A stretch of DNA of 64,000 nt. Source: Streptomyces sp. WMMB303 (GTDB taxonomy: Bacteria > Actinomycetota > Actinomycetes > Streptomycetales > Streptomycetaceae). Below the pieces are notes generated by a model. It made no database searches. It saw nothing but the letters and a program-made list of their open reading frames with translations, and had not been told where the DNA came from. The position numbers were made by a program, and so were the translations under genes. The DNA is taken from positions 4,080,501 to 4,144,500 of the forward strand of contig NZ_JARKIN010000001.1 of the NCBI RefSeq assembly GCF_029351045.1. Direction: 5' to 3'. Of this stretch, positions 52,567-60,971 are shown piece by piece. Numbering within the stretch: the first letter of the stretch is position 1; each line of letters starts with the position of its first letter.

Positions 52567-53369
52567 GCGCCCGCTCGGACAGCGCCGGGGGTGCCGAGGT
52601 GGACTACGGGCGGCTGTTCCGGCTCGACGGGCGGCGGGTCGCCGTGGTCGGCGGCGCGAGCGGCATCGGCCGGGAGGCGGTACGCGCCCTGGTGGCGCAC
52701 GGCGCCGAGGTCGTGGTGGCCGACCGGGACGAGGCCGGCGCCGAGGCGACAGCCCGACTGGCCGGGGCCGGCGCCCGCCCGTATCCGCTCGACGTCCTGG
52801 ACGAGGAGGCGCTCACCCGGGCGGCGGCCGCGTGGGGCCCGCTGGACGGGCTCGTGGTGACGGTGGGCGTCAATGTGCGCAAGCGGATCGCCGACTACAC
52901 GGTGCCCGAGTTCGAGCGGGTGGTCGCGCTCAATCTGCGGGCGCACTTCTCGCTGGTGCGGGCCTGCGCTCCGGCGATGGCCGAGCGCGGCTGCGGTTCG
53001 GTCGTCTCGCTCGCCTCCATGCGGGCCTTCCAGGTGGAACCCGGCCAGGGGGTGTACGCGGCCTCCAAAGCGGGGCTCGTCCAACTGCTGCGGACGGCTG
53101 CCGCGGAGTGGGGCCCGCAAGGTGTGCGGTTCAACGCGGTGGCACCCGGCGTGGTGCGCACCCCGCTGACCGACCAGATCGCCGCCGACGCCGAGTGGTT
53201 CGACGCCTATGCGCGGGCCTCCGCGCTGCAGCGGTGGGCGCGGGCCGACGAGATCGCGGGCGCCGTGGTCTACCTGCTCTCGGACGCCGCCACGTTCGTG
53301 ACCGGCAGCGTGCTGACCGTCGACGGCGGGTGGACCGCCGTCGACGGACGGTACGACCCGGCAGTGTGA
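52563..53369 (+). CDS. Short-chain dehydrogenase/reductase
   Basis: 268 residues. The cofactor motif is VVGGASGIGREAVRAL, the NxG segment is TVGVNVRKR, and the active site is Ser in VSLASMRAF with YAASK. The C-terminal GSVLTVDGGWTAVDG is typical. It interconverts an alcohol and a ketone or aldehyde with NAD(P)H, probably feeding or following the ALDH step. Coupled to the ALDH gene by a four-base overlap. The substrate is unknown. Confidence 0.93.
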   Translation: MSARSDSAGGAEVDYGRLFRLDGRRVAVVGGASGIGREAVRALVAHGAEVVVADRDEAGAEATARLAGAGARPYPLDVLDEEALTRAAAAWGPLDGLVVTVGVNVRKRIADYTVPEFERVVALNLRAHFSLVRACAPAMAERGCGSVVSLASMRAFQVEPGQGVYAASKAGLVQLLRTAAAEWGPQGVRFNAVAPGVVRTPLTDQIAADAEWFDAYARASALQRWARADEIAGAVVYLLSDAATFVTGSVLTVDGGWTAVDGRYDPAV

Positions 53370-53411
53370 CCCCCATGCCGTTACCAGCCGTCCCCCGAGG
53401 AGCACCCCACG

Positions 53412-53714
53412 ATGTCCGAGCACCACCCCGTCCCCGACGAGGACGACCCCTTCGCGGGCCTCCCCCGCACCGGAGCCAGGCGCCCGGCGCTGTGGCTGCT
53501 GCTGATCCCCGCCGTCCTCTACTGCGCCGCCCCGCTGGTGGCGAACCGCATCGAACCCCGCGTGGCGGGGCTGCCGTTCCTGCTGTTCTGGATCGTCGCG
53601 GCCACGGTGGTCAGCCCCCTGGTGATCTGGGTGGTCTCGCGGCTCGACCCCGCCTTCGCCAAGGGTGCGGCCGAGCCCCTGCCGGTCGACGACGAGGGAG
53701 GACGGTCACGATGA
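53412..53714 (+). CDS. DUF3311 membrane protein
   Basis: 100 residues with two membrane spans (about 25-45 and 53-75). DUF3311 proteins occur immediately before sodium:solute symporter genes and may form a small partner subunit. That arrangement holds here, with an ATGA overlap to the symporter. The ATG follows GAGGAG. Confidence 0.9.
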   Translation: MSEHHPVPDEDDPFAGLPRTGARRPALWLLLIPAVLYCAAPLVANRIEPRVAGLPFLLFWIVAATVVSPLVIWVVSRLDPAFAKGAAEPLPVDDEGGRSR

Positions 53715-55249
53715 GCGGATCAGCCGCGATCGCCACGACGCTCTTCGGCCTCGCCATGGCCGCGACCCTGGCGATCGGCGTGCTCAGCGCCCGGGGGCGG
53801 GACAAGGGGATGGCCGAGTGGTCGGTCTCCAGCCGGGGCCTGGGCGTGTTGTTCATCTGGCTGCTGATGGCCGGCGAGACCTACACCAGCTTCTCCTTTC
53901 TCGGCACTGCCGGCTGGTCCTACTCGTTCGGTGTGCCGATCCTCTACCTGGTCGCCTATCTGACCACCGGCTTCGCCGTGGCGTACGTCGTGGGCCCGGC
54001 GCTGTGGACGTACGCCAGCCGGCACCGGCTGCTGTCCATAGCCGATATGGCCGAACACCGTTTCCGCTCCCGGCCCGTGGGGATACTGGTGGCGGTCACC
54101 GCGACCGTCTTCATCGTTCCCTACGTGCAGGTGCAGATCCAGGGCATGGGTGTGGTGGTGAACGCGATGACCTACGGCAGCGTCGATCTGCACGTCGCCG
54201 CCGTGGTCTCCTTCGTCGTCGCGGAGGCGTTCATCCTCGTCTCGGGGCTGCGCGGTTCCGCGTGGGTGAGCGTGCTCAAGGATGTGCTCGTCATCGTGGC
54301 CGTGGTCTTCCTCGCGGTGTGGGTACCGCTGCACTACCTGGACGGATACGGCGACTTCATGTCGCGGATGGTGCAGGAGAAGCCGGAGTGGCTGACGTTT
54401 CCCGGACATGCGTCGGGCGGGCTGAACGGCACCTGGTTCGTCTCCACCCTGCTGCTCAACGCGGTGACGATCTCCATCTTCCCCACCACCGTCGCCGGCT
54501 ATCTCAGTGCCAAAAGCCCGAACGCGCTGCGCCGCAACGCCCTGCTGCTGCCGTGGTACCAACTGCTGCTGTTCATCCCGATGATGGTCGGCGCCGTCGC
54601 GCTGTTCGCGCTTCCCACGCTCGACAACCCGGACCTGGCGTTGTTCCGGCTGGTGACCGACTCGCTTCCGGCGCCGGTCGTCGCGGTGATCGGGGTGGCG
54701 GGGGCGCTGTCGGCCATCGTGCCGATGAGCGTGTTCATGCTGGCGATCGGCACCCTGTGCGGGCGCACCCTGCTCGGCGGCGGCAACGGCTCGGACCCGC
54801 GCAGCCGCGCCTACCGGAACCGGACTGCGGGCGGGCCGGGCGCCGCGCCGGGCGGAGCGCAGGACGTACGGATCAAGCGGCTGTCCCAGCTGGTGTGCTT
54901 CCTGGCCGGGCTCGTGGCCCTGCTGGGCGCGCTCTTCTTCCCGAACACCCTGGTGCAGTTGTCGGTCCTCTCCTACGAGGGGCTGGCTCAGCTGGTGCCG
55001 CTGGCTCTGCTCTCGCTGTTCTGGCGGCGGCTGACCGCGGCGGCGGGAGTCGCCGGCACGCTGGTGGGGCTCGGGGTGGTACTGCTGCTGTGGTGGACGG
55101 ACAACGACCCGTGGCACGGGATCAACGGCGGGCTCCTGGGGCTGGCGGCCAATCTGCTGGTGGCCGCCGCCCTCACCTACGCCCGGCCGTCCGCCGCCGG
55201 GGCGGCGCCGGCGCGTCCGCGCCCGTCGCCCGAGCAGGAACCGGTTTGA
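53711..55249 (+). CDS. Sodium:solute symporter (monocarboxylate/solute uptake)
   Basis: 512 residues with about 13 membrane spans, the SSS family. SSRGLGVLFIWLLMAGETYTSFSFLG and the FRSRPVGILVAVTATVF segment are typical of this group, which includes MctC/ActP-like monocarboxylate carriers. It should import the operon's substrate. The stop codon TGA (55247-55249) is formed by the first bases of an IS605-type element, so the native C-terminus may have been longer. The visible length is slightly short for the family. Confidence 0.92.
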   Translation: MSGSAAIATTLFGLAMAATLAIGVLSARGRDKGMAEWSVSSRGLGVLFIWLLMAGETYTSFSFLGTAGWSYSFGVPILYLVAYLTTGFAVAYVVGPALWTYASRHRLLSIADMAEHRFRSRPVGILVAVTATVFIVPYVQVQIQGMGVVVNAMTYGSVDLHVAAVVSFVVAEAFILVSGLRGSAWVSVLKDVLVIVAVVFLAVWVPLHYLDGYGDFMSRMVQEKPEWLTFPGHASGGLNGTWFVSTLLLNAVTISIFPTTVAGYLSAKSPNALRRNALLLPWYQLLLFIPMMVGAVALFALPTLDNPDLALFRLVTDSLPAPVVAVIGVAGALSAIVPMSVFMLAIGTLCGRTLLGGGNGSDPRSRAYRNRTAGGPGAAPGGAQDVRIKRLSQLVCFLAGLVALLGALFFPNTLVQLSVLSYEGLAQLVPLALLSLFWRRLTAAAGVAGTLVGLGVVLLLWWTDNDPWHGINGGLLGLAANLLVAAALTYARPSAAGAAPARPRPSPEQEPV

Positions 55250-56480
55250 CATCCTCCCGGCCCTGAAGGACCGGGATTCCTACTGCCCGCGTCTGCGGGC
55301 CTCGGTGGGTTCCTGCTTCAACGCGCTGCGCCGGTACGGGTACCGGTCTTACCTGCGCTCCACAGGCCGTAACGGCCAGTCCGGCCGCCTTCGCGACGTT
55401 GACCGCCGCGTTCACGTCTCGGTCGAGGACGGCCCAGCACTCCCTGCACGTCCACTCCCGGACGTGCAGGGGCTTGGGGGCGTCCTTGACACCGCACTGC
55501 GAGCACACCTGACTGGTGGGCTCGAACCGTCCGATCCTCACGAAGGTGCGCCCGTACCGTGCGGCCTTGTACTCCAGCATGTTCACGAACGCCGACCATC
55601 CGGCGTCGTGCACGGACTTGGCCAGGCGCGTACGGGCGAGTCCCTTCACCGCCAGGTCTTCCACTGCGACCGCTTGGTTCTCGCGGATCAGCTTGGTGGA
55701 GAGCTGGTGGTGGAACTCGCGGCGCGCGTCGGCGACCCGCGCGTGAGCGCGAGCGACCTTCACTCTGGCCTTGCCCCGGTTCGCGGAGCCCTTCTGCTTG
55801 CGGGACAGGTCCCGCTGTGCCTTCTTCAGCCGCTTCTCGGCCCGGCGCAGGAAGCGCGGGCTGTCGACCTTCGTGCCGTCGGAGAGGATCGCGAAGTGCC
55901 CGAGCCCGAGGTCGATGCCGACTTCAGGCGTCGTCTCCGGCAGCACCTCAGAGGCGTCCGTCTCGACGACGAAGCTCGCGAAGTACCGGCCTGTGGCGTC
56001 CTTCAAGACCGTCACGGTGGACGGCGTGGACGGCAGGGCGCGGGACCAGCGAACGGGCACGTCGCCGACCTTCGGCAGGCGCAGCTTCCCGCCCGCCGTG
56101 ATCCGCCACGACGCGTTCGCGGTGAAGCGGACGGTCTGCCGGTTGTCCTTGCGGGACTTGTACCGGGGCGGCCCCATCTTGGGGCGCTTGCCCTTGAGGC
56201 CGTCGAAGAAGTTCTTGTACGCGGTGTCCAGGTCCCGGAGGGACTGCTGGAGGATCACCGAGGACACCTCGCCGAGCCAGGCCCGCTCCGGTGTCTTCTT
56301 CGACGCGGTGAGCCGCTTGGACAGCTCGCCCGAGGAGACGAACGGCAGCCCCGCTGTGCGGGCCTCCTCTCGGACGCGCAATGCGTCGTTGAAGACGACC
56401 CGCGCACACCCGAACGCCCTCGCCAACGCCATGCGCTGACCGGCGCCCGGGTACAGGCGGAAGCTGTACCGCAGCTGCAT
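55173..56480 (-). CDS. tnpB: TnpB (OMEGA nuclease) of the IS605 element, reading into host DNA
   Basis: 435 residues. The RuvC residues are Asp190 (GIDLGLG), Glu275 (VEDLAVKG) and Asp355 (DRDVNAA). The zinc-ribbon cysteines are at 326/329 and 345/348. TnpB is an RNA-guided nuclease whose guide comes from the element's right end. The frame has no stop inside the element: the last 24 residues are encoded by host sequence antisense to the symporter gene, ending at 55173. The N-terminal start MQLRYSFRLYP is standard. The core looks intact. Confidence 0.9.
   Translation of the reverse strand: MQLRYSFRLYPGAGQRMALARAFGCARVVFNDALRVREEARTAGLPFVSSGELSKRLTASKKTPERAWLGEVSSVILQQSLRDLDTAYKNFFDGLKGKRPKMGPPRYKSRKDNRQTVRFTANASWRITAGGKLRLPKVGDVPVRWSRALPSTPSTVTVLKDATGRYFASFVVETDASEVLPETTPEVGIDLGLGHFAILSDGTKVDSPRFLRRAEKRLKKAQRDLSRKQKGSANRGKARVKVARAHARVADARREFHHQLSTKLIRENQAVAVEDLAVKGLARTRLAKSVHDAGWSAFVNMLEYKAARYGRTFVRIGRFEPTSQVCSQCGVKDAPKPLHVREWTCRECWAVLDRDVNAAVNVAKAAGLAVTACGAQVRPVPVPAQRVEAGTHRGPQTRAVGIPVLQGREDVKPVPARATGADAPAPPRRRTAGRR
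55246..55400 (-). ncRNA. Presumed omega RNA of TnpB, 3' end of element
   Basis: In TnpB elements the omega RNA overlaps the 3' part of tnpB and continues past the element end into flanking DNA, which supplies the guide. Here the end hairpin at 55256-55275 fits the scaffold. The guide would begin ACCGGTTCCTGCTCGG, antisense to the last codons of the symporter gene. Confidence 0.5.
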
Positions 56481-56503
56481 GACCCCTACCATACCATTGG
56501 TCT

Positions 56504-56932
56504 ATGTCACCTCGATGGGAACCAAACCCCGATATCCGCAGGGGCCGTACGGTCGTCCACAACCTGCACGCACACTTGGTGTTCGTCACGAGGTACCGGC
56601 GGGGCGCCATGGACGACGAGATGCTGACACGCTGCGAAGAGACCATGCGCAAGGTGTGCGACGACTTCGGCGCCACGCTCACCGAGTTCAACGGCGAAGC
56701 CGACCACGTGCACCTCCTCGTGCACTACCCACCGAAGACCACCCTGTCCGGACTGGTGAACTCACTCAAGGGCGTCTCTGCCCGGCGTCTGCGCGCCGAA
56801 TTCACCGGCCGGGTCAACCGCGCCGTCACGCACGGACACTTCTGGTCGCCCTCATACTTCGCCGGATCGGTCGGCGGCGCACCGCTCCAGGTGGTCAAGG
56901 ACTACATCGAACAACAGAAGCGGCCCGACTGA
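56504..56932 (+). CDS. tnpA: TnpA, HUH tyrosine transposase of the IS605 element
   Basis: 142 residues, the normal size for Y1 transposases. The HUH motif is His68-Val-His70 in ADHVHLLVHYPP, and the nucleophile is Tyr134 in VVKDYIEQQ. It cuts and joins single-stranded ends at the subterminal hairpins. Both transposition proteins look intact, so the element may still be mobile. Confidence 0.95.
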   Translation: MSPRWEPNPDIRRGRTVVHNLHAHLVFVTRYRRGAMDDEMLTRCEETMRKVCDDFGATLTEFNGEADHVHLLVHYPPKTTLSGLVNSLKGVSARRLRAEFTGRVNRAVTHGHFWSPSYFAGSVGGAPLQVVKDYIEQQKRPD

Positions 56933-56991
56933 GCGGGCCGCCGCCGTGGGGCGACTCACCCCCGCCCTGAAGGACGGGGCACTCTCGCTAA

Positions 56992-58767
56992 GCGCCTCGG
57001 AAGGGCCTGGACCTGGATGTCATCCCCGACGACGTCCTCCGCGTCCACGACCTGGCCACCGTCCCGCCCTGGGCCACCGACACCCCGCCCCGCCAGGGCC
57101 TGGACGGCAGCAACAACTGGGTGCTGGCCCCCTCCCGCACCGCCACCGGGCGGCCGCTGCTGGCCAACGACCCGCACCGCGCCCTCGGCCTCCCCTCGCT
57201 CCGCTACCTGGCCCATCTGTCCGCGCCGGGCCTCGACGTGATCGGCGCGGGCGAACCGGCGCTGCCGGGGATCTCCATCGGGAACAACGGCAATATCGCA
57301 TTCGGATTGACGATCTTCCCGATCGACCAGGAGGACCTGTACGTCTACCGCACCGACCCGGCCGACCCGCACTCCTACGCCTACGGGGACGGCTGGGAGC
57401 GGATGACATCAATGACCGAGCAGATCCCGGTCAAGGACTCCGAGCCGGTGCACACCCGGCTGTGGTTCACCCGGCACGGACCCGTCGTCCACGAACACCC
57501 CGGCAGGCAGGCGGCGTTCGCCGTACGGGCGGCCTGGCTGGGGCCCGGGACGGCACCATACCTGGGCAGCGCGAGCTATATGGGCGCCGAGAGCCCCGAC
57601 GCGTTCATGGCGGCCATGCGCCGCTGGGGCGCGCCGGGCGAGAACCAGGTGTACGCGGCACCCGACGGCACGATCGGCTGGCGTCCGGCCGGCCGCGTCC
57701 CCCGGCGGCGCGGCTGGGACGGCACGCTGCCGGTACCGGGCGACGGGCGCTACGAGTGGGACGGCTTCCTGGACGCCGACGAGCTGCCCGCCGAACGCGA
57801 CCCCGAACAGGGCTGGTTCGCCACCGCCAACCAGCACAATCTGCCGCCCGACTACCCGCACACCGAGCGGCCCGTCACCCACGACTGGTACGCGCCCTTT
57901 CGCCACCAGCGGTGCGCCGAGGCCCTCGCGGCACGCCACGACTGGACAGCCGCCGCCTGTGTGGAGCTCCAGACCGACTGTGTCAGCCTGCCCGCACGGC
58001 GAGTGCTGCCGCTGCTGTCCGGGCTGGAGAGCACGGACCCCCGCGTACGGACGGGTCTCGAGCTGCTGCGCGGCTGGGACGGCGCCCTGCGTGCCGAGTC
58101 AGCGGCCGCCGCTCTGTTCGAGGTGTGGTTCCGCCGACATCTGCGGCCCGCGCTGCTGCGGCGGGCACTGCGCGATCTGGTGCCGGCCGCGCGGCTGGAG
58201 GAGGCGCTGGCCCGGGTACTGCCGGTGGAGAGCGACTCGGGCGACCCGCGTGTGGAGCTGCGGCTGTTGGGTGCGCCCGATCTGGACGGCGAGCGCGCGC
58301 AGTTGCTCCTGGCGAGCCTCGCTACGGCCGTGGCGGCCGTAGCCGAGCTGCTGGGCGAGGACCCGGACCGCTGGTCCTGGGGGGATCTGCACCGGGCCGA
58401 ACTCCGCCATCCGGTGGCCGGACTGCTGGCCCGGAAAGGGGTGACGGAGGCTCCCGGCTGGTGCGGCCTCGGCCCTCTCCCTCGTGGCGGGAGCGGCGAC
58501 ACGGTGGGTGCCGCCGCGTACCTGCCGGACTTCCGGCAGAACGCCGGGGCGAGCTTCCGGATGGTGGTGGACGTCGGTGCCTGGGACAACTCCCTCGCCA
58601 TGAACTCCCCCGGCCAGTCCGGCGACCCCCGCTCACCGCACTACGCGGACCTCTTCGAGGAGTGGGCCACCGATGGGGCCTTCCCCCTTGTCTACTCGCG
58701 CCCCCGAGTGGAGGCGGAGACGGTGCAACGTCTGGTCCTCTCCCCGGCCGGCGCGGCTTTGAACTGA
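56992..58767 (+). pseudogene. 5'-truncated penicillin acylase-family gene
   Basis: About 590 codons of a penicillin acylase-like protein without a start. The Ntn nucleophile Ser (57109-57111) in GLDGSNNWVLAPS and the full beta-subunit (RPLLANDPHRALGLPSLRY, NGNIAFGLTIFP and others) are present. The signal peptide and alpha-subunit, normally about 200 residues upstream, are missing. The frame opens directly at the IS605 left end (TAA at 56989-56991), so the element's arrival, or a later deletion next to it, removed the 5' part. A GTG at 57121 is possible but would omit the nucleophile. Non-functional in all probability. Confidence 0.85.
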
Positions 58768-58772
58768 CTGAC

Positions 58773-58964
58773 TCAAGTGGTCCAGGAGACGGAGGTCGCT
58801 GCGCGGGGAAGTTCGGGGGCATAGCGATAGAGCATGATCGGGGGTTCGTCGGGACCCGTGACGACCCTCAACCGGTAGATGTACGGGGCCGGGCCGGTCA
58901 CCTGGACGATCTCCCCGGTGCGGCCACTCTTCACGTCCCTCACGGTGTCGCCGACCTGCCACAT
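58773..58964 (-). CDS. Small hypothetical protein (63 aa)
   Basis: 63 residues starting MWQVGDTVRDVKSGRTGEIV. An N-terminal SH3-like or KOW-type beta pattern (GDTVRDVKSGRTGEIVQVTG) is possible. It recurs in Streptomyces but has no known role. It follows a 68-residue gene with only two bases between stop and ATG, suggesting a small operon. Confidence 0.6.
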   Translation of the reverse strand: MWQVGDTVRDVKSGRTGEIVQVTGPAPYIYRLRVVTGPDEPPIMLYRYAPELPRAATSVSWTT

Positions 58965-58965
58965 G

Positions 58966-59172
58966 TCACAACCCGCCCGGAAGGCCGCGCAGTCCAGGCC
59001 GGGCGTCAGGATCGTGCTTCAGATGCAGATGCGCACCCCGCAACGCCTCCAGATCTGCGGCACTCCTGTCGTCGCATGCTCCCCGCGCCCGACTGATCAT
59101 CGTCCGGAACCATTCGCAGTCCTGGCACCCGCCCCCCCACCACGTTCGTCGGTGCGGTGAATCAGTCCGCAC
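58966..59172 (-). CDS. Small Cys/His-containing hypothetical protein (68 aa)
   Basis: 68 residues from a GTG at 59172. The pair CQDC and the later HLHLKH could bind zinc, as in other small Streptomyces proteins that sit next to regulators. It is coupled to the 63-residue gene downstream. The start is uncertain and no clear ribosome site is seen. Confidence 0.45.
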   Translation of the reverse strand: MRTDSPHRRTWWGGGCQDCEWFRTMISRARGACDDRSAADLEALRGAHLHLKHDPDARPGLRGLPGGL

Positions 59173-59196
59173 GCTGACCGGCGGGCCACCCGCCCG

Positions 59197-60021
59197 TCAC
59201 TCCTTCGCGGAGCCCGTCAGCATGCCCTGGATGAAGCGGCGTTGCAGCAGCAGATAGACGGCGACGACGGGCAGCGCGATCAGGGTCGCCGCGGCGGCCA
59301 GCAGCGCGGTGTCCGAGGAGTGCTGCCCCTGGAAGAAGGCGAGGCCCAGCGGCACCGTGCGGTGCGCCTCGTCGCTCACCATCACCAGGGCCATGAGGAA
59401 CTCGTTCCAGGTCCACATGAACACGATGACGGTCAGCGTGGAGAAGGCGGGCCGTCCCATGGGGACCAGAACGCGGGTCAGGGTCGACCAGTGGGTGGCG
59501 CCGTCGATCCGCGCGGCTTCCAGCAGCGAGCGCGGCGTGTTGCGGAAGTAGGTCCGCATCCAGAAGACGCCGAAGGCGAGGGACTGCGCGGTCTGCGGCA
59601 GGATCAGCCCCCAGTAGGTGTCGGTCAGGCCCCAGTGCCGCAGGTCGAAGTAGAGGGGCACGATCACTGCTTCCTGCGGCAGGGTGAGCCCCACGACGAA
59701 GAGGTAGAACAGCCCGTTGGAGCCGGGGAAGCGCATGGTGCCGAAGGCGTAGGCCGCGAGGGTGGCCAGCACGGTGGTGGCGGCCACCACGGCGACGGCC
59801 ACCAGGACGGAGTTGAACAGGTAGCTGCCGAAGTGGCCACGGGTCCAGGCGTCGGCGAAGTTGTGCCAGTTGAGGCCGTCCGGCAGGGCGAAACCGGTCT
59901 TCAGCGAGTCCTGGCGGGCCAGCGCCGTGGAGAGGATGCCGGCGACGGGGGTCAGCGCGATCAGTGCGAACAGCGCGAGGATGCCGTAGGTGACGCCGCG
60001 TTCGGTGCGGGAAGTGTTCAT
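59197..60021 (-). CDS. Carbohydrate ABC transporter permease (MalG type)
   Basis: 274 residues with six membrane spans and the EAA loop (EAARIDGATHWSTLTRVLVPM). It is the second permease of a sugar importer. ATGA overlap with the first permease. No ATPase gene is in the operon; in Streptomyces the shared ATPase MsiK usually fills this role. It is the last gene of the operon. Confidence 0.93.
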   Translation of the reverse strand: MNTSRTERGVTYGILALFALIALTPVAGILSTALARQDSLKTGFALPDGLNWHNFADAWTRGHFGSYLFNSVLVAVAVVAATTVLATLAAYAFGTMRFPGSNGLFYLFVVGLTLPQEAVIVPLYFDLRHWGLTDTYWGLILPQTAQSLAFGVFWMRTYFRNTPRSLLEAARIDGATHWSTLTRVLVPMGRPAFSTLTVIVFMWTWNEFLMALVMVSDEAHRTVPLGLAFFQGQHSSDTALLAAAATLIALPVVAVYLLLQRRFIQGMLTGSAKE

Positions 60022-60971
60022 CGGCTCCGGCCCTCCACGAACCTGGTGACCACCATGGTCAACGCGAAGATCACGGCGGTGAGAGTGATGCCCATGGCCG
60101 AGGCCGAGCCGACCTCGCCGCTCTCGAAGGCGCGGCGGTAGACCTCGTAGGAGGGCACGGAGGTGGCGTTGCCCGGGCCGCCACTGGTGGTGATGTAGAT
60201 CAGGTCGAAGTTGCGCAGCGCCGCCACCAGGGTGAGCGTGAGCGCGACGGCCAGCTCGGCGCGCAGCCCGGGCAGGGTGACGGTGAGGAACTCCCGTACC
60301 GGTCCGGCGCCGTCGATCCGGGCGGCCTCGTACAGCTCCCGCGGTATGCGCTGGGCCCCGGCGAGGAAGAGCACCAGGCACAGCCCGGTCTCCACCCAGG
60401 TGCCGATGGTGCCGACGGCGGGCAGTGCCCAGGTGTCGTCGCCGAGCCAGGACCGGGCCAGACCGTCCAGACCCAGCGCTCCGAGCGTGTCGTTGAGCAG
60501 CCCGTCGGGTGCCAGCACCGCACGCCAGGCGACGCCGACGACGACCATCGCCAGCACCTGCGGCAGGAACAGCACGGTGCGGAAGAAGGTCATGCCGCGG
60601 ATCCGGAAGCGGGTGAGTGCGGCCGTCAGCAGCAGTCCGATGGCCACCGGGAGTGCCGCGTAGAAGAGCAGCAGCACCGCGGCGTGGGCGAAGGGGGCGC
60701 GCAGTTCGGGGTCGGTGAGCAGATCCCGGTAGTTGTCCAGCCCCGCCCAGCTCGCGCGGGTCAGCCCGTCCCAGTGCAGCAGCGACAGCCAGCCGGTCTG
60801 GGCGAGGGGCCAGAGCAGGAACACGCCGAAGACGGCGAGTGCGGGCAGGACGTAGAGGTAGCCCACGGCTCGCGGCTCGCCGGGTGCCCGGCGGCGGTAG
60901 CGGGCCGTGCGGGAGCCCGGCACCGCGGCGGCCCGCCGGGCGCCGGCCTCCCGGCCGGTGAGAGCACTCAT
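60018..60971 (-). CDS. Carbohydrate ABC transporter permease (MalF type)
   Basis: 317 residues with an Arg-rich N-terminus of about 30 residues and six to seven membrane spans. The EAA loop is YEAARIDGAGPVREFLTVTLPG. It forms the channel with the MalG-type permease. Coupled by ATGA overlaps to the binding-protein gene before it and the permease after it. Confidence 0.93.
   Translation of the reverse strand: MSALTGREAGARRAAAVPGSRTARYRRRAPGEPRAVGYLYVLPALAVFGVFLLWPLAQTGWLSLLHWDGLTRASWAGLDNYRDLLTDPELRAPFAHAAVLLLFYAALPVAIGLLLTAALTRFRIRGMTFFRTVLFLPQVLAMVVVGVAWRAVLAPDGLLNDTLGALGLDGLARSWLGDDTWALPAVGTIGTWVETGLCLVLFLAGAQRIPRELYEAARIDGAGPVREFLTVTLPGLRAELAVALTLTLVAALRNFDLIYITTSGGPGNATSVPSYEVYRRAFESGEVGSASAMGITLTAVIFALTMVVTRFVEGRSR

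Larger units (their letters stand above)
55246..56990. mobile_element. IS200/IS605-family element (divergent tnpA/tnpB)
   Basis: A complete IS605-type element: tnpB on the minus strand and tnpA on the plus strand, 23 bases apart. Subterminal hairpins lie at both ends: CCCGG(55256-55260)/CCGGG(55271-55275) and CCCCG(56960-56964)/CGGGG(56975-56979). Both have a TGAA loop and an internal mismatch at the same place. The right end on the minus strand reads TCAA at the tip, as in IS608-like elements. There are no inverted terminal repeats, as expected. It abuts the symporter stop and a truncated penicillin acylase. Confidence 0.9.

Noticed and set aside
55305..56627. Plus-strand frame through the tnpB region
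   Set aside because: It is antisense to TnpB, whose RuvC and zinc-ribbon motifs are clear.
57121..58767. Intact gene from GTG 57121
   Set aside because: That start would omit the catalytic serine at 57109-57111, so the locus is better called a 5'-truncated pseudogene.
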